From Omphiscola glabra (Eukaryota; Mollusca; Gastropoda; Lymnaeidae), in contig OZ024806.1 in the NCBI GenBank assembly GCA_964017045.1, forward strand, positions 22,305,088-22,369,087: 64,000 nucleotides of DNA. Reading direction: 5' to 3'. Shown here piece after piece: positions 36,601 to 47,200 of the stretch (its first letter is position 1; each line of letters opens with the position of its first letter). The notes beneath the pieces were generated by a model. That model made no database searches and was not told the origin of the DNA. It was given only the letters and a program-made list of their open reading frames with translations. The translations under genes were made by a program, and so were the position numbers.

Positions 36601-37320
36601 AAAACCCTGTTAGGGAGAGGGTCAAAACCCTGTTAGGGAGAGGGTCAAAACCCTGTTAGGGAGGAATTTAGGGTTCAGGTTAGGGTGAGGGATAGATTTA
36701 GATCATTTTTTCATTTTTAAAAACTTTTTATTCGTAATTTTAGCAAAAAACATGAGTTATTTTATTTTTCCACGGCCGTCATCTTGGTTGTCCCGACCCG
36801 TGAACACGTAAAAGTTCGCGGGTCGGGGCAACCAAGATGGCGGCCATGGTAAAAGACGCGGCTATCTTTCTAAAAATTTACCCCCCTTTTGGTTAATGCA
36901 CGCTACTGGTCCCTCTGTCGCTCACCCTAACCCGAACCCTAAATCTATCATAAACAAAGGGAAGTGACTCCCAATAAGGGGACCACAACAGCACATTAGC
37001 CCCCCTTTTTATTTAAGTTACCTTATTTTATAATAACATGGATGTAGACAATAGAGTGATGCCAATGCCAGTCATTTGTAATGGACATGATGACAAACGA
37101 CATGGACATGAGACATGACTGACATGAGTATGATTATTATTTAGGCTATTAATATTATTAATTATAATAATTAACTCACAATGTTCCAGAATGTAAGAAA
37201 TTTAAACTTGCCACCGAATCCTTTGTGGCCGAGATCAATTACAAAAAAATCATAATAAAGTGCATAAAAGTCGATAATAAACACAATCAAATGAAATCCG
37301 AGAATGAAAATGCTAGCCAT
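27676..37320 (-). CDS. AIG1: AIG1/ADTRP-like membrane threonine hydrolase, complete, 6 exons, 231 aa
   Basis: Exons 37320-37180, 31430-31287, 30967-30866, 30570-30455, 28275-28124 and 27716-27676 give 696 coding bases (231 residues plus stop) with all phases consistent. The length matches the family (about 230-245 aa). Family signatures in order: GGKFKFLTFWNI, FYFGFSVLND, AFPVGIFVVATFWGLYAIDRD, LNHVLHSTVLPFLLVD, YHHYPRR, then a last hydrophobic segment and IMGEKISTYFW. AIG1 and ADTRP are multi-pass membrane hydrolases that cleave fatty acid esters of hydroxy fatty acids through a Thr and a His. Here Thr43 in FLTF and His130 in LHSTVLPF occupy those positions, so the enzyme is probably active. 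The end KRIKRN-like is basic. Start: a second in-frame ATG 33 bases upstream exists, but MASIF gives the family N-terminus. AIG1 versus ADTRP orthology is not resolved. Confidence 0.93.
28480..29350 (-). pseudogene. Degenerate piggyBac-type transposase relic
   Basis: On the minus strand, in pieces separated by stops, the sequence gives an acidic N-terminal part (DDYDDESDPDDPSYSP, around 29250-29170, followed by a basic SKRKRQKL). About 450 bases on it gives a block like the piggyBac DDE core: FDETIVPYFGHHG, then SPLGYIWWFQP. The first Asp of that block corresponds to a catalytic Asp region of PGBD-type transposases. Stops and frame changes are frequent, so this is a dead copy. It sits inside AIG1 intron 4 on the same strand as the host gene. 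I did not find TTAA-flanked ends. Confidence 0.65.
31431..32796. other. AIG1-like intron 1, 3' portion
   Basis: AT-rich and apparently unique, apart from a short duplication at 32085-32130 (AGATAAATAATTAACTTAGC) and a poly-C run near 32707. No exon was recognised. Confidence 0.55.
32797..33190 (+). repeat. Dispersed repeat, copy 2
   Basis: Begins TAGGTAGGTACTTTGACAC and follows copy 1 at 18369, including the shared line ATAAGCTTTATAA and a CCCCTTATATAA block. Lies within AIG1-like intron 1. Confidence 0.82.
34195..34410 (-). other. Candidate extra or cassette exon in intron 1 of the AIG1-like gene
   Basis: This is a 216-base open segment on the minus strand with a strong acceptor (pyrimidine tract then TTTGCAG) and a weaker donor (AAG/GTTGCA). 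It encodes 72 residues and is phase 0 at both ends, so it could be spliced between AIG1 exons 1 and 2 without a shift. The peptide (FDFVISRNVSDNEDYNLY at its start) resembles no part of AIG1, and inserting it would separate the FLTFWNI block from the next conserved block. It may be an exon of a nested gene, a relic of a retroposed transcript, or chance. I do not recognise its family. Confidence 0.35.
35917..35998. mobile_element. GGYTAAT-type MITE, truncated copy
   Basis: Starts at CTCACCCTAACCCGAACCC and ends AGCACATTAGCC, so it lacks the first 25 to 30 bases of the 111-bp family. Confidence 0.8.
36481..36665 (+). repeat. 23-bp tandem array, 8 copies
   Basis: The unit is GAGGGTCAAAACCCTGTTAG plus GGA. 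It contains CCCTGTTAGGG, a small palindrome with telomere-like TTAGGG. Internal to the 829-bp element. Confidence 0.92.
36772..36847. repeat. Perfect-like hairpin, about 30-bp arms
   Basis: The left arm GGCCGTCATCTTGGTTG..CCCGACCCG pairs with CGGGTCGGGGCAACCAAGAT..GGCC across a loop of about 12 bases. It is GC-rich in an AT-rich region. A single arm of the same sequence occurs at about 53267-53290 and 40011-40030. Confidence 0.88.
36891..37001. mobile_element. 111-bp MITE with GGYTAAT-type ends, copy 3
   Basis: Same length and ends as 16381-16491. It starts immediately after CCCCTTTT (36883-36890) and is followed by CCCCTTTT (37002-37009), so it used the same target that flanks the 829-bp element. 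Confidence 0.88.
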
Positions 37321-38096
37321 GTTATTTGTTGTCGGTGAAAGGTCAACTACCAATCTAGCACGTCATCGTCGGCTATTCATAAAGCTTTTGTTGTTCGGCT
37401 CTAAAGAAAGTGCTATTTTGTCGGCTTTTCTTTTGGGCCGTTTTCTTTTATTGATAAAATAAAGATGAGAATCTTTTATTGATCCAAAGAAATGTAAATT
37501 CTTTTCAGAACGTAAAAATATTTGACCCAGACAAAAATTTTAAACTAGAACAATTTAAGCAATTTAATTTATAAAAATAAAAAAATGTGTTAGCCAACAC
37601 TGTGCCAACAGAGTATGCGTTAATGTAAATGCATAGGGTAGTCCCCCCACGCCCTCTCCCCCCCCTGGGTAACAATGAAGTTCTTTATTACGATTGTGGA
37701 ACTTGAATTCATGCATATAAGTATAAGAAGGGGAAAGGGCGCGACTGGTACCAAGTTGTCTTATCAGTTTGTGCTTCGCGCATCCACATAAGTTGTTTTT
37801 TTTTACATACAAAGTATAGATTCCGTGACTGAAGTAAGTTTAAAGGGCCATATATAAGGAAAGTCAAACTATTTTTTGAACAATGTTAACCCTTTCCCAT
37901 TTCACAAAACTCACCCCCGCCCCCAAGTTGTCACACTTTTGACATATTCAAAAGTGCAGCCGAAACTGCCATTCCGAGATTAGATTAGCTCGTAATGGAG
38001 ATGATGAAGTGTTAATAGCATTCCATCGTCTCGCGAAGACGGAAAGATGCCATAGATCATTTAATTTTCATATTATTAAATCATATCATTATATTA
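37321..38096. other. 5' flank of the AIG1-like gene
   Basis: Probable promoter side of the minus-strand AIG1-like gene. No convincing TATA. The only open frames are short ones. Confidence 0.45.
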
Positions 38097-38339
38097 CTAG
38101 CGAGAACCCGGCATGCGTTACAATGCCACTCAATGAAAAAAGTGTTTGTGCTTTAATTAATTTTTAAAGTAATTTTTAAAGTAATTTTTAAATAGTTTCC
38201 GTCTAGTGCGTACACAAATAAATTAGAAGTTTTTTCGACGCGTGAGCAGGCAACATAAAGCTGTCCCCGTGAGAAGCATGTATTTTCAAAATTTAGTCCA
38301 CACACTTGTAGCGATTTATCCACCAATGCTGTAGCTCTG
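38097..38339 (-). mobile_element. Helitron 3' end with C-terminal PIF1-type helicase fragment
   Basis: On the minus strand the sequence encodes the last part of a Rep/PIF1 helicase (RATALVDKSLQVCGLNFEN, then CFSRGQLYVACSRV, then TSNLFVYALDG) and stops at 38153. The motif GQLYVACSRV is helicase motif VI of Helitron PIF1 proteins. Downstream there is a short hairpin GGCAT/ATGCC, then CTAG followed by T at 38097-38096, as at Helitron 3' ends. Upstream (38340 onward) the helicase is lost, so the copy is truncated. Confidence 0.78.
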
Positions 38340-38384
38340 TTTTAAATTATATTTATATAGCTCAAATATTTATTATTTTTAAAA

Positions 38385-38830
38385 TAATGCCCCCGGCCCC
38401 AAACGCAAAATGGTTGTACTTATGTCACACACAAACTGAAATGTCGCTTGTATTTGATCGATTTCTATCCACCCATCCAATAAATAGCACTGATTGAAAT
38501 TATATATTTGTAATATAAGAAATACATTATTTAGGGCCCCCGGCCCCAAAAGGAATATTCTACAATGGATAAGCTAATTCAGAAACCTTTGGTCTCACAA
38601 CAACTTACCAAAGTTTTATCGCAATCGGATGAATGGTATAGAAACACATTGGGAAATTATATTTACCTCATAAAAGGAGGGAAAAAAGATTTGAGGGCCC
38701 CGGTCCGAAAACGGAATATTGTAAAATGTGTGTAATAATTCAGAAACATTTGCGAACGTGTGTACAACAATTCACAAAATGTTCATCTCTTTTGGATTAA
38801 TGGTATAGAAGCACACACGGGACATACATA
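38385..38830 (+). repeat. About 160-bp degenerate tandem repeat, 3 copies
   Basis: Each copy starts with a GGGCCCCCGGCCCCAAAA-like box, followed by GGAATATT, then a conserved block ATTCAGAAACCTTTG and GGATGAATGGTATAGAAACA. It is next to the Helitron fragment and could belong to it. Confidence 0.7.
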
Positions 38831-38917
38831 AATACATTAATTTTTTATATAAGTATAGTTACAGTTTACCAAATAAAGATAACCTTTTTCGCAACTATTC
38901 AAGGATGATCTGACTGT

Positions 38918-39160
38918 ATGTTTGTCTGTTTCTCTGTCTGTATCTCTTCTCTCTGTCTGTCTCTTTGTCTCTCTGTCTGTCTCTCTCTCTCTCTCTGTCT
39001 GTCTCTCTGTCTGTCTCTGTCTGTCTCTCTGCCTGCCTCTCTGTCTGTCTCTATGTCTGTCTCTCTGTCTGTCCCTATGTCTGTCTCACTTTATCTATGT
39101 CTCTCTGTCTCTCTGTCTGTCTCTCTGTGTGTCTCTCCGTCTGTTTCTCTGTCTGTCTGA
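38918..39160 (+). repeat. (TCTG/TCTC)n microsatellite
   Basis: Long run of CTCTGTCTGT units. All three frames are open and give Ser/Val/Cys/Leu-rich spurious peptides. Confidence 0.95.
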
Positions 39161-41776
39161 TCATATTTTTTATTTATTTGTTTTTTCATATCTTTCAAAC
39201 GCATATAAACTACTTAGCCCATATTTATTAAATGCACAATTGCTCTTCTCTTTTTCATATCAAATTAATAAACAATCTGTCACACCTATTTTTGTTACCG
39301 GAGAATCGAGTAGGAAGCTCCCCCCCCCCCCCCCCACCTTTTACACGCCCGCACTCACACACTACGCTCACTTTTTTTGTTGTTGTTGTAAATTAGCATT
39401 TCGATTATCATTCCATTTCCATTTCTTTGTACCGGTACTAGTTTAAGAACTAATTTATTCTTCCTAGATCCAACATTGGTTCTTTGTAAATCTTTAAGTT
39501 AAAAATAAATTCTATTGCATGGATTTTTTAATTTTTAAAATGTGTTAAACTATATCGAAGAGGCAATTTGTAATTTATCAGAAGAAAGTTATAGTAATAT
39601 AGTAGTTTGAATTTACAAGTAAACATTTCAATCAGTCAATTGAATTTATGGGAATTTTTCCTTAATTTTTATACGATTTCTCACAGATAAGATCACACAT
39701 TAATAAAAATGTTTTTTTTTGTAAACATATCATGTCTTCTTAAGAAAATTATACCTTAGCCATAATTATTATCATATAGGCTTAGTATAGGCCTACGCCT
39801 ACGATTTAACAAATTGGCCGGTTTTAAAAACCCATAAAAATGTATAGATCTTTCAATAAAACAAAAGGAGTGCAATCAGGTAAGCCAAAAAAAAAAAAAA
39901 AGAAATTTCGACAGTAAAAACAGAATTAATTACTTTTTTAAACTATGAAAATTAATATATGTGACAGTATGTTGTTAATTCCTAGAGAATAAGAGATGTC
40001 GCCACATGGCCGCCATCTTGATTGACACAACCAGTTAATTCTGTCACTAAATCTAACTAGTCTAAATCATTAAATGTATCCCTAAACCTAACCTGAATCC
40101 TAAATGTATCCCTAAACCTAACCTGAACCCTAATTCACTGCAACTTTAATTAACACTCAAATGGTTACCCTGAGGCATGCCACAAAGGGGAGTGAATGGC
40201 ACAGGCGAGTGTTTAGCGCAAAGGGACAAGATTCATTTTTACGCATCCCTCCCCTTTCAACACCGAACCTATTTTTTCATCCACTAATTAGGACCCACGC
40301 CCAATTTGGCGCCCCCCACTTATCTAGCCCCGGGGGACATCTGTACTACCCCCCCCCCCAGTTACGCCTCTGGCACTCCACACCCGAAAATCTGAAATCC
40401 ACGCCCTAAAAAGCTATAGGCCTATTAATACACGTCAGCTACTGTGTAGACTTTGGGGTGAGTTGTTTGATCTACCGTTAACACTTTATTATAACGATAA
40501 ACACAATGATGGGTTTTGTACTCTTTTTTTTAAAATCCATTTACCTGCAAGTAACATTAACATGGCTCCCAAGTTATGTACATGTATTTAAAAGGACACT
40601 ATTTCTGAAATGTTTTGCCCACCACTAGCCACAAGCGTTTCAAATTATTATTATAACTTTTAATACTCGGGACTCTATATTTATAACTTTTGCAACTTTT
40701 GGAACAACAGAGTGAAGCTTTTTAAAAGACATCATCAATATTAAGTTCAAGAAACTGAACAGGCCAACATTAACATGATAAATTAAATGGCATCTTTTGG
40801 ACTTCAGCCCAAACCAGGACCACTCAACGGATTTAAAAACTTTAAAAGTTTATTGTCATGAATAAAGGATTTTGATAGAGTGAAAAAATTAAATGGCAAC
40901 TTTTGTAAACTGGACTCTCCTCTCTCCACCAAGGCACTAAAACAAATTTCAACTTTTTTAATATATAATATAGCATATTTATTTAAAGGATTTTGACATG
41001 TCCCATATTAAGTGATAAATTAAATGATACTTTATGAATGGTCCTGGCCCCTGATGGGGTATCTCAGTCAAATTACAACATTTAACACTGGGGCTGTTCA
41101 ACCTATGCAAGAAAAATTAAATAATACTTTGAATATTATCTACAATATTTAGATATGGAACTTTTAAAAAGAATAATAATAATATGAGCATGGGGTCCAA
41201 GCAGAGAATATGATCCCACTCAGGAAAGTGATTCCAGAAGGTAACAGGATCCCAGCAGGGAACAGAATCAGAGCGGGCAACAGGATCACAACCGCAGAAC
41301 AAGATCCAAGTGGTGAAAGTGAAAGGGATCCCATGAGGGAACTGGATCATTTTGGAAACTATAAATAATGGATTTTGACTATGCCAAGCTTTAATTTTAG
41401 ATGAAACAAACAAAGCCCCACATTGTTTACAAAATTTATTATAAATGTGTTTTTTTATACTTTTATAGGACAAAATGTAAACCTTTTTCCCAAGTTATCA
41501 ATCAACAATACACTGTTATATTATAATGCACACAAGCCAACTGTTGTTTTTAAAAAAATTAAAAGCACAGCAAATCATGCATGTTAGTCTGTGGCACATC
41601 TGTAATGTCAATTAAAAAATACAAGTCCAACCATTGCCAGTTCACAGTGCTTACCTAAACTTAAATGTACTGTTAATAATTGTATTAAAAAAAAGATAGA
41701 AATTTGGATGTAAGAAAAAAAAGACTTGAAATTTCTATTTTTAACAGCTTTATTGAATAAAAGAAGTCAGGAAGGC
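39161..41776. other. Intergenic, mainly repeat-derived
   Basis: 39990-40140 carries a relative of the hairpin/TTAGGG-like repeat (GGCCGCCATCTTGATTG, CCTAAACCTAACCTGAACCC). 40150-40390 is a GC-rich dispersed piece with poly-C. 41190-41350 has a degenerate repeat based on GGATCCCAGCAGGGAACAG. No gene recognised. Confidence 0.5.
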
Positions 41777-43314
41777 CTAGCCTAAATCTAAACGTATCAT
41801 GTCCTGCTGTAGCTCGTGCCTCTTAAGAAACTGTAACATTTCAACATCTTTAAGGCCTGGATTGGGATCAGGACTCTGAGGAATAAAAACCATCAAATTT
41901 AACCCTCACACAATGAACCAGCTATTTGAAACTCACAGTCATGGGAATTGTAAGAAATCATATTGTATGTGATATGTTATAGAAATGAACACACTCATGC
42001 CATGTGTAAATTCAAAAATTTGTATTAAACCCATCAATTTTTTGCAGAAAGCTCGGCAAGTGACCCTGGAGTGGCAGTCTTTACTGATGGTTTTCTTCCA
42101 ACTAGATATCTGCACATCTTTTTATTTGATGGGTGAAGAAGAAACACCCAGGGCCATTGTAATGAATTGCAATGAATGAATGTTCACAAGATTTTAAAAG
42201 GATGGCAGGTACTACAATTAATTAGCCAAATTTTCAATCAATTACTTATCCAAGGAAATTTAATGTTTTTCTTATTTAAGACTGATCATTTTTCCAGTAT
42301 TTGGCAAGGCCGTTTACATGAATGAATCTCATTTGGTTGCTGTTTACCTTAATGACCTGAGGCTCAGTGGCTGGCTGGCGCCGATGACTTGAACTCTCAC
42401 AGTAACCAAAACTAGAAAACAGGTTTACAGCAGCGCTGGGATGAAAATAAATAATTTTCTAAGCACATTCACCTGTATTGGGACTATGACAGCCTATTTT
42501 TTAAACTTTTTAATACTTCATTTAGTAACCAATGTTTGTGCAATCTGCATGTTTTCAAGTTATTTTAATGAACCATTTTATCTTATTAAACTGAAACCAT
42601 TATATCTATATTGTGGTAATAATTGTGGCACATTTCACAAACAACACTGATAAACTTACAAGAAAAAAAATGTATAGGACATTTCTATATCATAGAATGC
42701 CAATGAAGCACAAGAGCACAGTATCTGAAATTGTAAAGGACACATCAATAACTTATAAGTATAAGAGGTAGGGAATTTCTCCCTCATCATAAAGCACTGA
42801 ACCAGTTCCAATTTAAAACAATTTTATTTTCCAAATTATTTTTTTTTTAAAATTTTTAAACTATAATAATGCAGTTCTTTGTCCAAAAAAAATGATATTT
42901 TTTGTTGAATAACAATAACAACATAATTGAAAACTTAACAATAGATTAAGCTGAAATACCAGTTCTTTGCATGGTTTAATTTTAAAGGGAAAAAGACCAA
43001 ACAGATCTCAAAAAGATATTTAGTATGGTTCTCAGCATGACCCTCGAAGAAGAAGATGAGAAGATGATTTAGCTTCTGTATAATTTTCACTTTCTCGAGT
43101 GGCTTCTGAGTCTGCTTCTGGCGTGGCAGTCTCTGCTGAACTTCTTGCAGGAGAACCTTGACTGTTTTTCGTCTTTTTCTGGTATTGCTCATTTTCTTAC
43201 AAGGGCTTTGTTTCACTATCTTCTGACTGTTGAATTTACTGCCGTTGCTCACCTGCCCATTTCTGTTGGCTTCCCTACTTTGTGTATTTTGTACCCTAAC
43301 CAAAATGTGTTGCC
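41777..43314 (-). CDS. 3' exons of an unidentified minus-strand gene, or the tail of TMEM241
   Basis: Two solid exons join in phase 0. 42411-42348 encodes FGYCESSSHRRQPATEPQVIK. 41875-41777 encodes 32 residues beginning SPDPNPGLKDVEMLQFLKR and ends in TAG. Both have good AG/GT borders. Upstream, 43314-43253 (acceptor CACTAG, donor GTGAGC, phase 0 to 2; GNTFWLGYKIHKVGKPTEMG) joins in phase 2 to a segment starting at 43161, a Ser/Glu-rich tail. The donor linking that segment to 42411 would be a weak GTCATG near 43036. The peptide is hydrophilic and probably disordered, with a short amphipathic helix at the C-terminus. I do not recognise the family. Its position 1 kb downstream of TMEM241 exon 9, on the same strand and phase-compatible, makes a TMEM241 C-terminal extension possible. 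Confidence 0.5.
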
Positions 43315-44283
43315 CTAGTGAAGTCAATAAAAATGAAGACAGGCCTAGATCATATTGGACTCATACTATCATAGGGATAAAGTGGAATGTAGAAGTATTT
43401 ATTTTTAACCTTTAGTTGTTCAATGATCTGAATATTTAAACTTGTCATTTTTATATTTACTTTATTATTAAATATTTTTACTTAATTAATTAACTTCTAC
43501 TTCCACAATAATTTAATACAATGTCATCATCTGTTTCAGACACTCGGTTTCTGATATGACAAGGAGGTTGAGGGCAGGGTCAGAGGCTATGGAGGCCATG
43601 GGAACAGTCAACAATGGCTGTTGCAAGGCTGTGTATATATATATAAATATAAGTACTTCCTGTGAAAAACAGATAATGATAGACACAAGTCTTGTGGTTC
43701 AGGGCTCCTAGGGCTTCAGAGGCTCAGGGCACATTTCTCTATGGATAATCTGGTCCTGGATGGGGGAGGGGCAACTCAACACATGAACTTCTATTATTAT
43801 ATTTACAACAGAAAAACTTTTATTCTGTCAGGACTACAGTAGAAACTTAACTATCTGGACCCATATTATGTGACCCTGCAATGTTCAATGTACATCTTTA
43901 AGGGAGTGAAGTGTCATTAAAATTGGGAGTTGTGAGTCAGGTCAAAGACAAGCTTGTCACAGAAAACAAGATAAAAATCTTTTAAGTTCAGGATTAAAAC
44001 TATAGTGATTTAAAATGTATGTTTAAACATTACATCAGAAAAATATTTTGTGATTGTATCACATACCTGGACTGTCCGTTATTAATTAGTTCATTATTCA
44101 GATTTTAAAAGTACCTTAGAATAACCTTGGTAAAAATTAGTCCTGATATTTGAGTTTCTACTGTGTTAACAAGTTGCCAACACCAATCATCAAGCCACTC
44201 AAAAGGGGGAGCTGTCTTGTGACATTGGACGGCTTGCAGCCTACAGTTGAGATAGTAAAAAGATTATTATTGTTAAGACGTAC

Positions 44284-47200
44284 CTTGGCAGCACTTTGAA
44301 CTGTATTAGCATCCAATACGCTGTATGGTGTTTTCATTTCATGTAAACGTATAGTACATAGATTTAAAAGCATACCAAAGACACCACTGAAAAAAACACA
44401 TTTGAAAAATTGGCATTTTAACATTTTAAGTTGCAAAAACACCACCTAGAATAAAAAAAGTAAGAATGATAAAAGACAAGTTAAAATCTTCACTCTCTGT
44501 ATCTTTAAGAATTATAAAAGACAAGTTAAAATCTTCACTCTCTGTATATTTAAGAATTATAAAAGACAAGTTAAAATCTTCACTCTCTGTATATTTAAGA
44601 ATGATAAAAGACAAGTTAAAATCTTCACTCTCTGTATATTTAAGAATGATAAAAGACAAGTTAAAATCTTCACTATCGGTATATTTAAAATACTGAATTA
44701 CAATTTTAAGCTCCATGTACAAATGACTAAGTAAGAGCAGGCATATATTATTAATTTACCTTTTAAATTTCAAAAACTAATTTGAACCCACCTAAATATA
44801 CAACCCATATAAAACTGAGCGAAATAGAAGTATGGAAACTTGACAGCTTCCAGTGCATCACCAAGAAAGTAACTTGATGGAGCTAGAACAATAACACTGA
44901 AATGGAACGTTTTTGTGAGCTATTAGTGAGAACCGCTAATAATAAAGACAAGCAAAAATATGCACAGCATTTTATAGTTATTAGGTTATTTTATTATTTT
45001 GTATGGCAATGTTGAAAGCTCTCTGTCTCTCTAGTTGAATTATAATGGAAGCATAAGGTGAGTGACATCACACTGGTTGGTGTCACCCAAATAGGTAATT
45101 CTGGGTGCCACCCCTACTGCACCTCTGATACTAACTAGAACACTTTGGAGTCTTTTTTTTTTTCTTCTTAAAAAGTTATGTCATTGAAAAATAGGCTAAT
45201 TCTAATTACACCCCCCCCCCCCCCAACCAAATTTTAAACTGGGAACAGCCAAACTCCCCAAACTGACCAGTCTTTGCACACACACTACTATTAGATTCAT
45301 AACTCTTAATATGTCCTTATCATTAACTAACATTTACCCTGTACTAAAATAATATTTCTACAACAAAATTAATGGATTTAAAAAAAATTCTTTTAAAAAA
45401 AATTACTTAAAAAGTACCTATAAAAATAACAGCAAAAAAGCCTTTCAGGTGCTCTGAAATGAAAAATAATAATTTTATTGATTAGTTTAGTACTAAATTT
45501 AGAAAGCCCTATTAGAGGGCATCTGACGCCACCCCAGTATGGGAAGGTCGTTTTAAGCGACGTTACAATATATCCATCCCAGACCCAGCTCCAAGAAAGT
45601 TCGACTGCTGGTGCCAGAGCAGCACCACCACCTGACCAGGTGTTCCTTGGTTGATGCCACCCCCCTTGCGTAGAGTGGAAGGCGGGTGGGGCTGTCTCAG
45701 TGGCGGAGTACCTCCAGCAGGGCCAGCCTTAGGCCACTGCAACCTATGCAGCCGCAGTGGGCCCCGAACTTTCATAGGCCCCGCCCCGAATTTATTTTCT
45801 AATACAAAATCTTAATTGTCACTTATTATCCTTATCCTCTACCCAGAATGGGCCCCGCGCAATCCGTTTCGCATAGAGCCCCGCAATTGTTAGGGTCGGC
45901 CCTGACCTCCAGCATGCCTGACTAGTTTAGCTATTCAGGTTGGGGGGAAGAAAAGGTATGTCAGGGAAGACCTCATGAGCTCTGCCTTGAAAGTCCGCTG
46001 TTTTTCTAAGATATTAGATCAGTACTAACTTTATATTTCAGACAAAACACAGAACCGTAATAATAATGGTCCTTTTAATTAAAGAAAAAACAACATATAA
46101 CAAACATTTAAATTAAAAAGAGTAATAACGTTCTGGTATTTAAATATGGTCTCATTAAAGGTGTATAATGGTCTCATTAAAGATGTATAATGGTCTCATT
46201 AAAGATGTATAATGGTCTCATTAAAGATGTATAATGGTCTCATTAAAGATGTATAATGGTCTCATTAAGATGTATAATGGTCTCATTAAAGATGTATAAT
46301 GGTCTCATTAAAGATGTATAATGGTCTCATTAAGATGTATAATGGTCTCATTAAAGATGTATAATGGTCTCATTAAAGATGTATAATGGTTTCATCTGCA
46401 CAAATAATAACAATCTCAATAATAATCATTTACATGTTTTAGTTCCAGCTTTATGATTTTAACGCCTCCTGATGTGCTGATCAAGTTAGTTATTTATAAC
46501 TCTGTATTAGACATTAGAGTTATTTATAACTCTATATTAGATATTAGAGTTATTTATATCTCTGTATTAGACTTCAAGTTGTAGTGTCGCCTTTGATGAG
46601 GACCATTATACCCCTAAAAGTTTTAACATGATTTTTTAATCACATTCAGTTGAAAGAAACTCAAATTCTTCTACATTTTAACAATCCTGCCTGCGTGGAA
46701 AACATGAAATATTCAGGACTATTTTAAACAATGCAATCCAACAAAAACCAAAAAGTAATAATACAATCAGCTGTCAATAACCCAGACCTCCTTATCTTGG
46801 AATCAGACAATGTCTGTGAGTTTTGAAATATTTGAAACTTAATTTAACTAAGCATTTTTTTCCCCACTTCAATTGAAACTTTTATATACTGTAGCCTAAA
46901 TTGTCAACTCCCATGAGTCTCCATACTTGGTGAAAGCCCCGTTGCATGCTAGAAGGCTATTAATGTTAAACGGTAGACAGAGCCATGCAAAAAGGGAGGG
47001 GGGACGAACAGGGCACCCATCCTTGGCGCCATCTTTAGAGGGTGCCAAAAATCATTATTTTTAATAAAAGATGTGTTTATTAATGTCATATAATTTTTGT
47101 GAGGGGGGGGGGGGCGCCTACAAAATCAGACTTTGAACCATATGCCGCTTTTGCTAGCCATGGTCCTGCATGTAGAAGTACTAGTAGTGTAATGCAGAGT

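Larger units (their letters stand above)
36054..36882. mobile_element. 829-bp TIR element with a telomere-like 23-bp array and a GC-rich hairpin
   Basis: Ends GGCTGATTTTTACAAGCGTA and (complement of right end) GGTAAATTTTTAGAAAGATA match at about 18 of 26 positions. It is flanked by a perfect 8-bp duplication CCCCTTTT (36046-36053 and 36883-36890). The interior has the 23-bp array (36481-36665) and a hairpin at about 36772-36847. There is no transposase frame, so it is non-autonomous. It is related to the 234-bp element at 53091. Confidence 0.75.

Noticed and set aside
38097..38100. CTAG considered as a chance tetranucleotide rather than a Helitron end
   Set aside because: I kept the Helitron reading because the hairpin, the spacing and the helicase motif just upstream all agree; CTAG alone would not suffice.
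38918..39446. Long Ser/Val/Cys/Leu frames
   Set aside because: All three frames are open across a TCTG microsatellite, as expected from composition.
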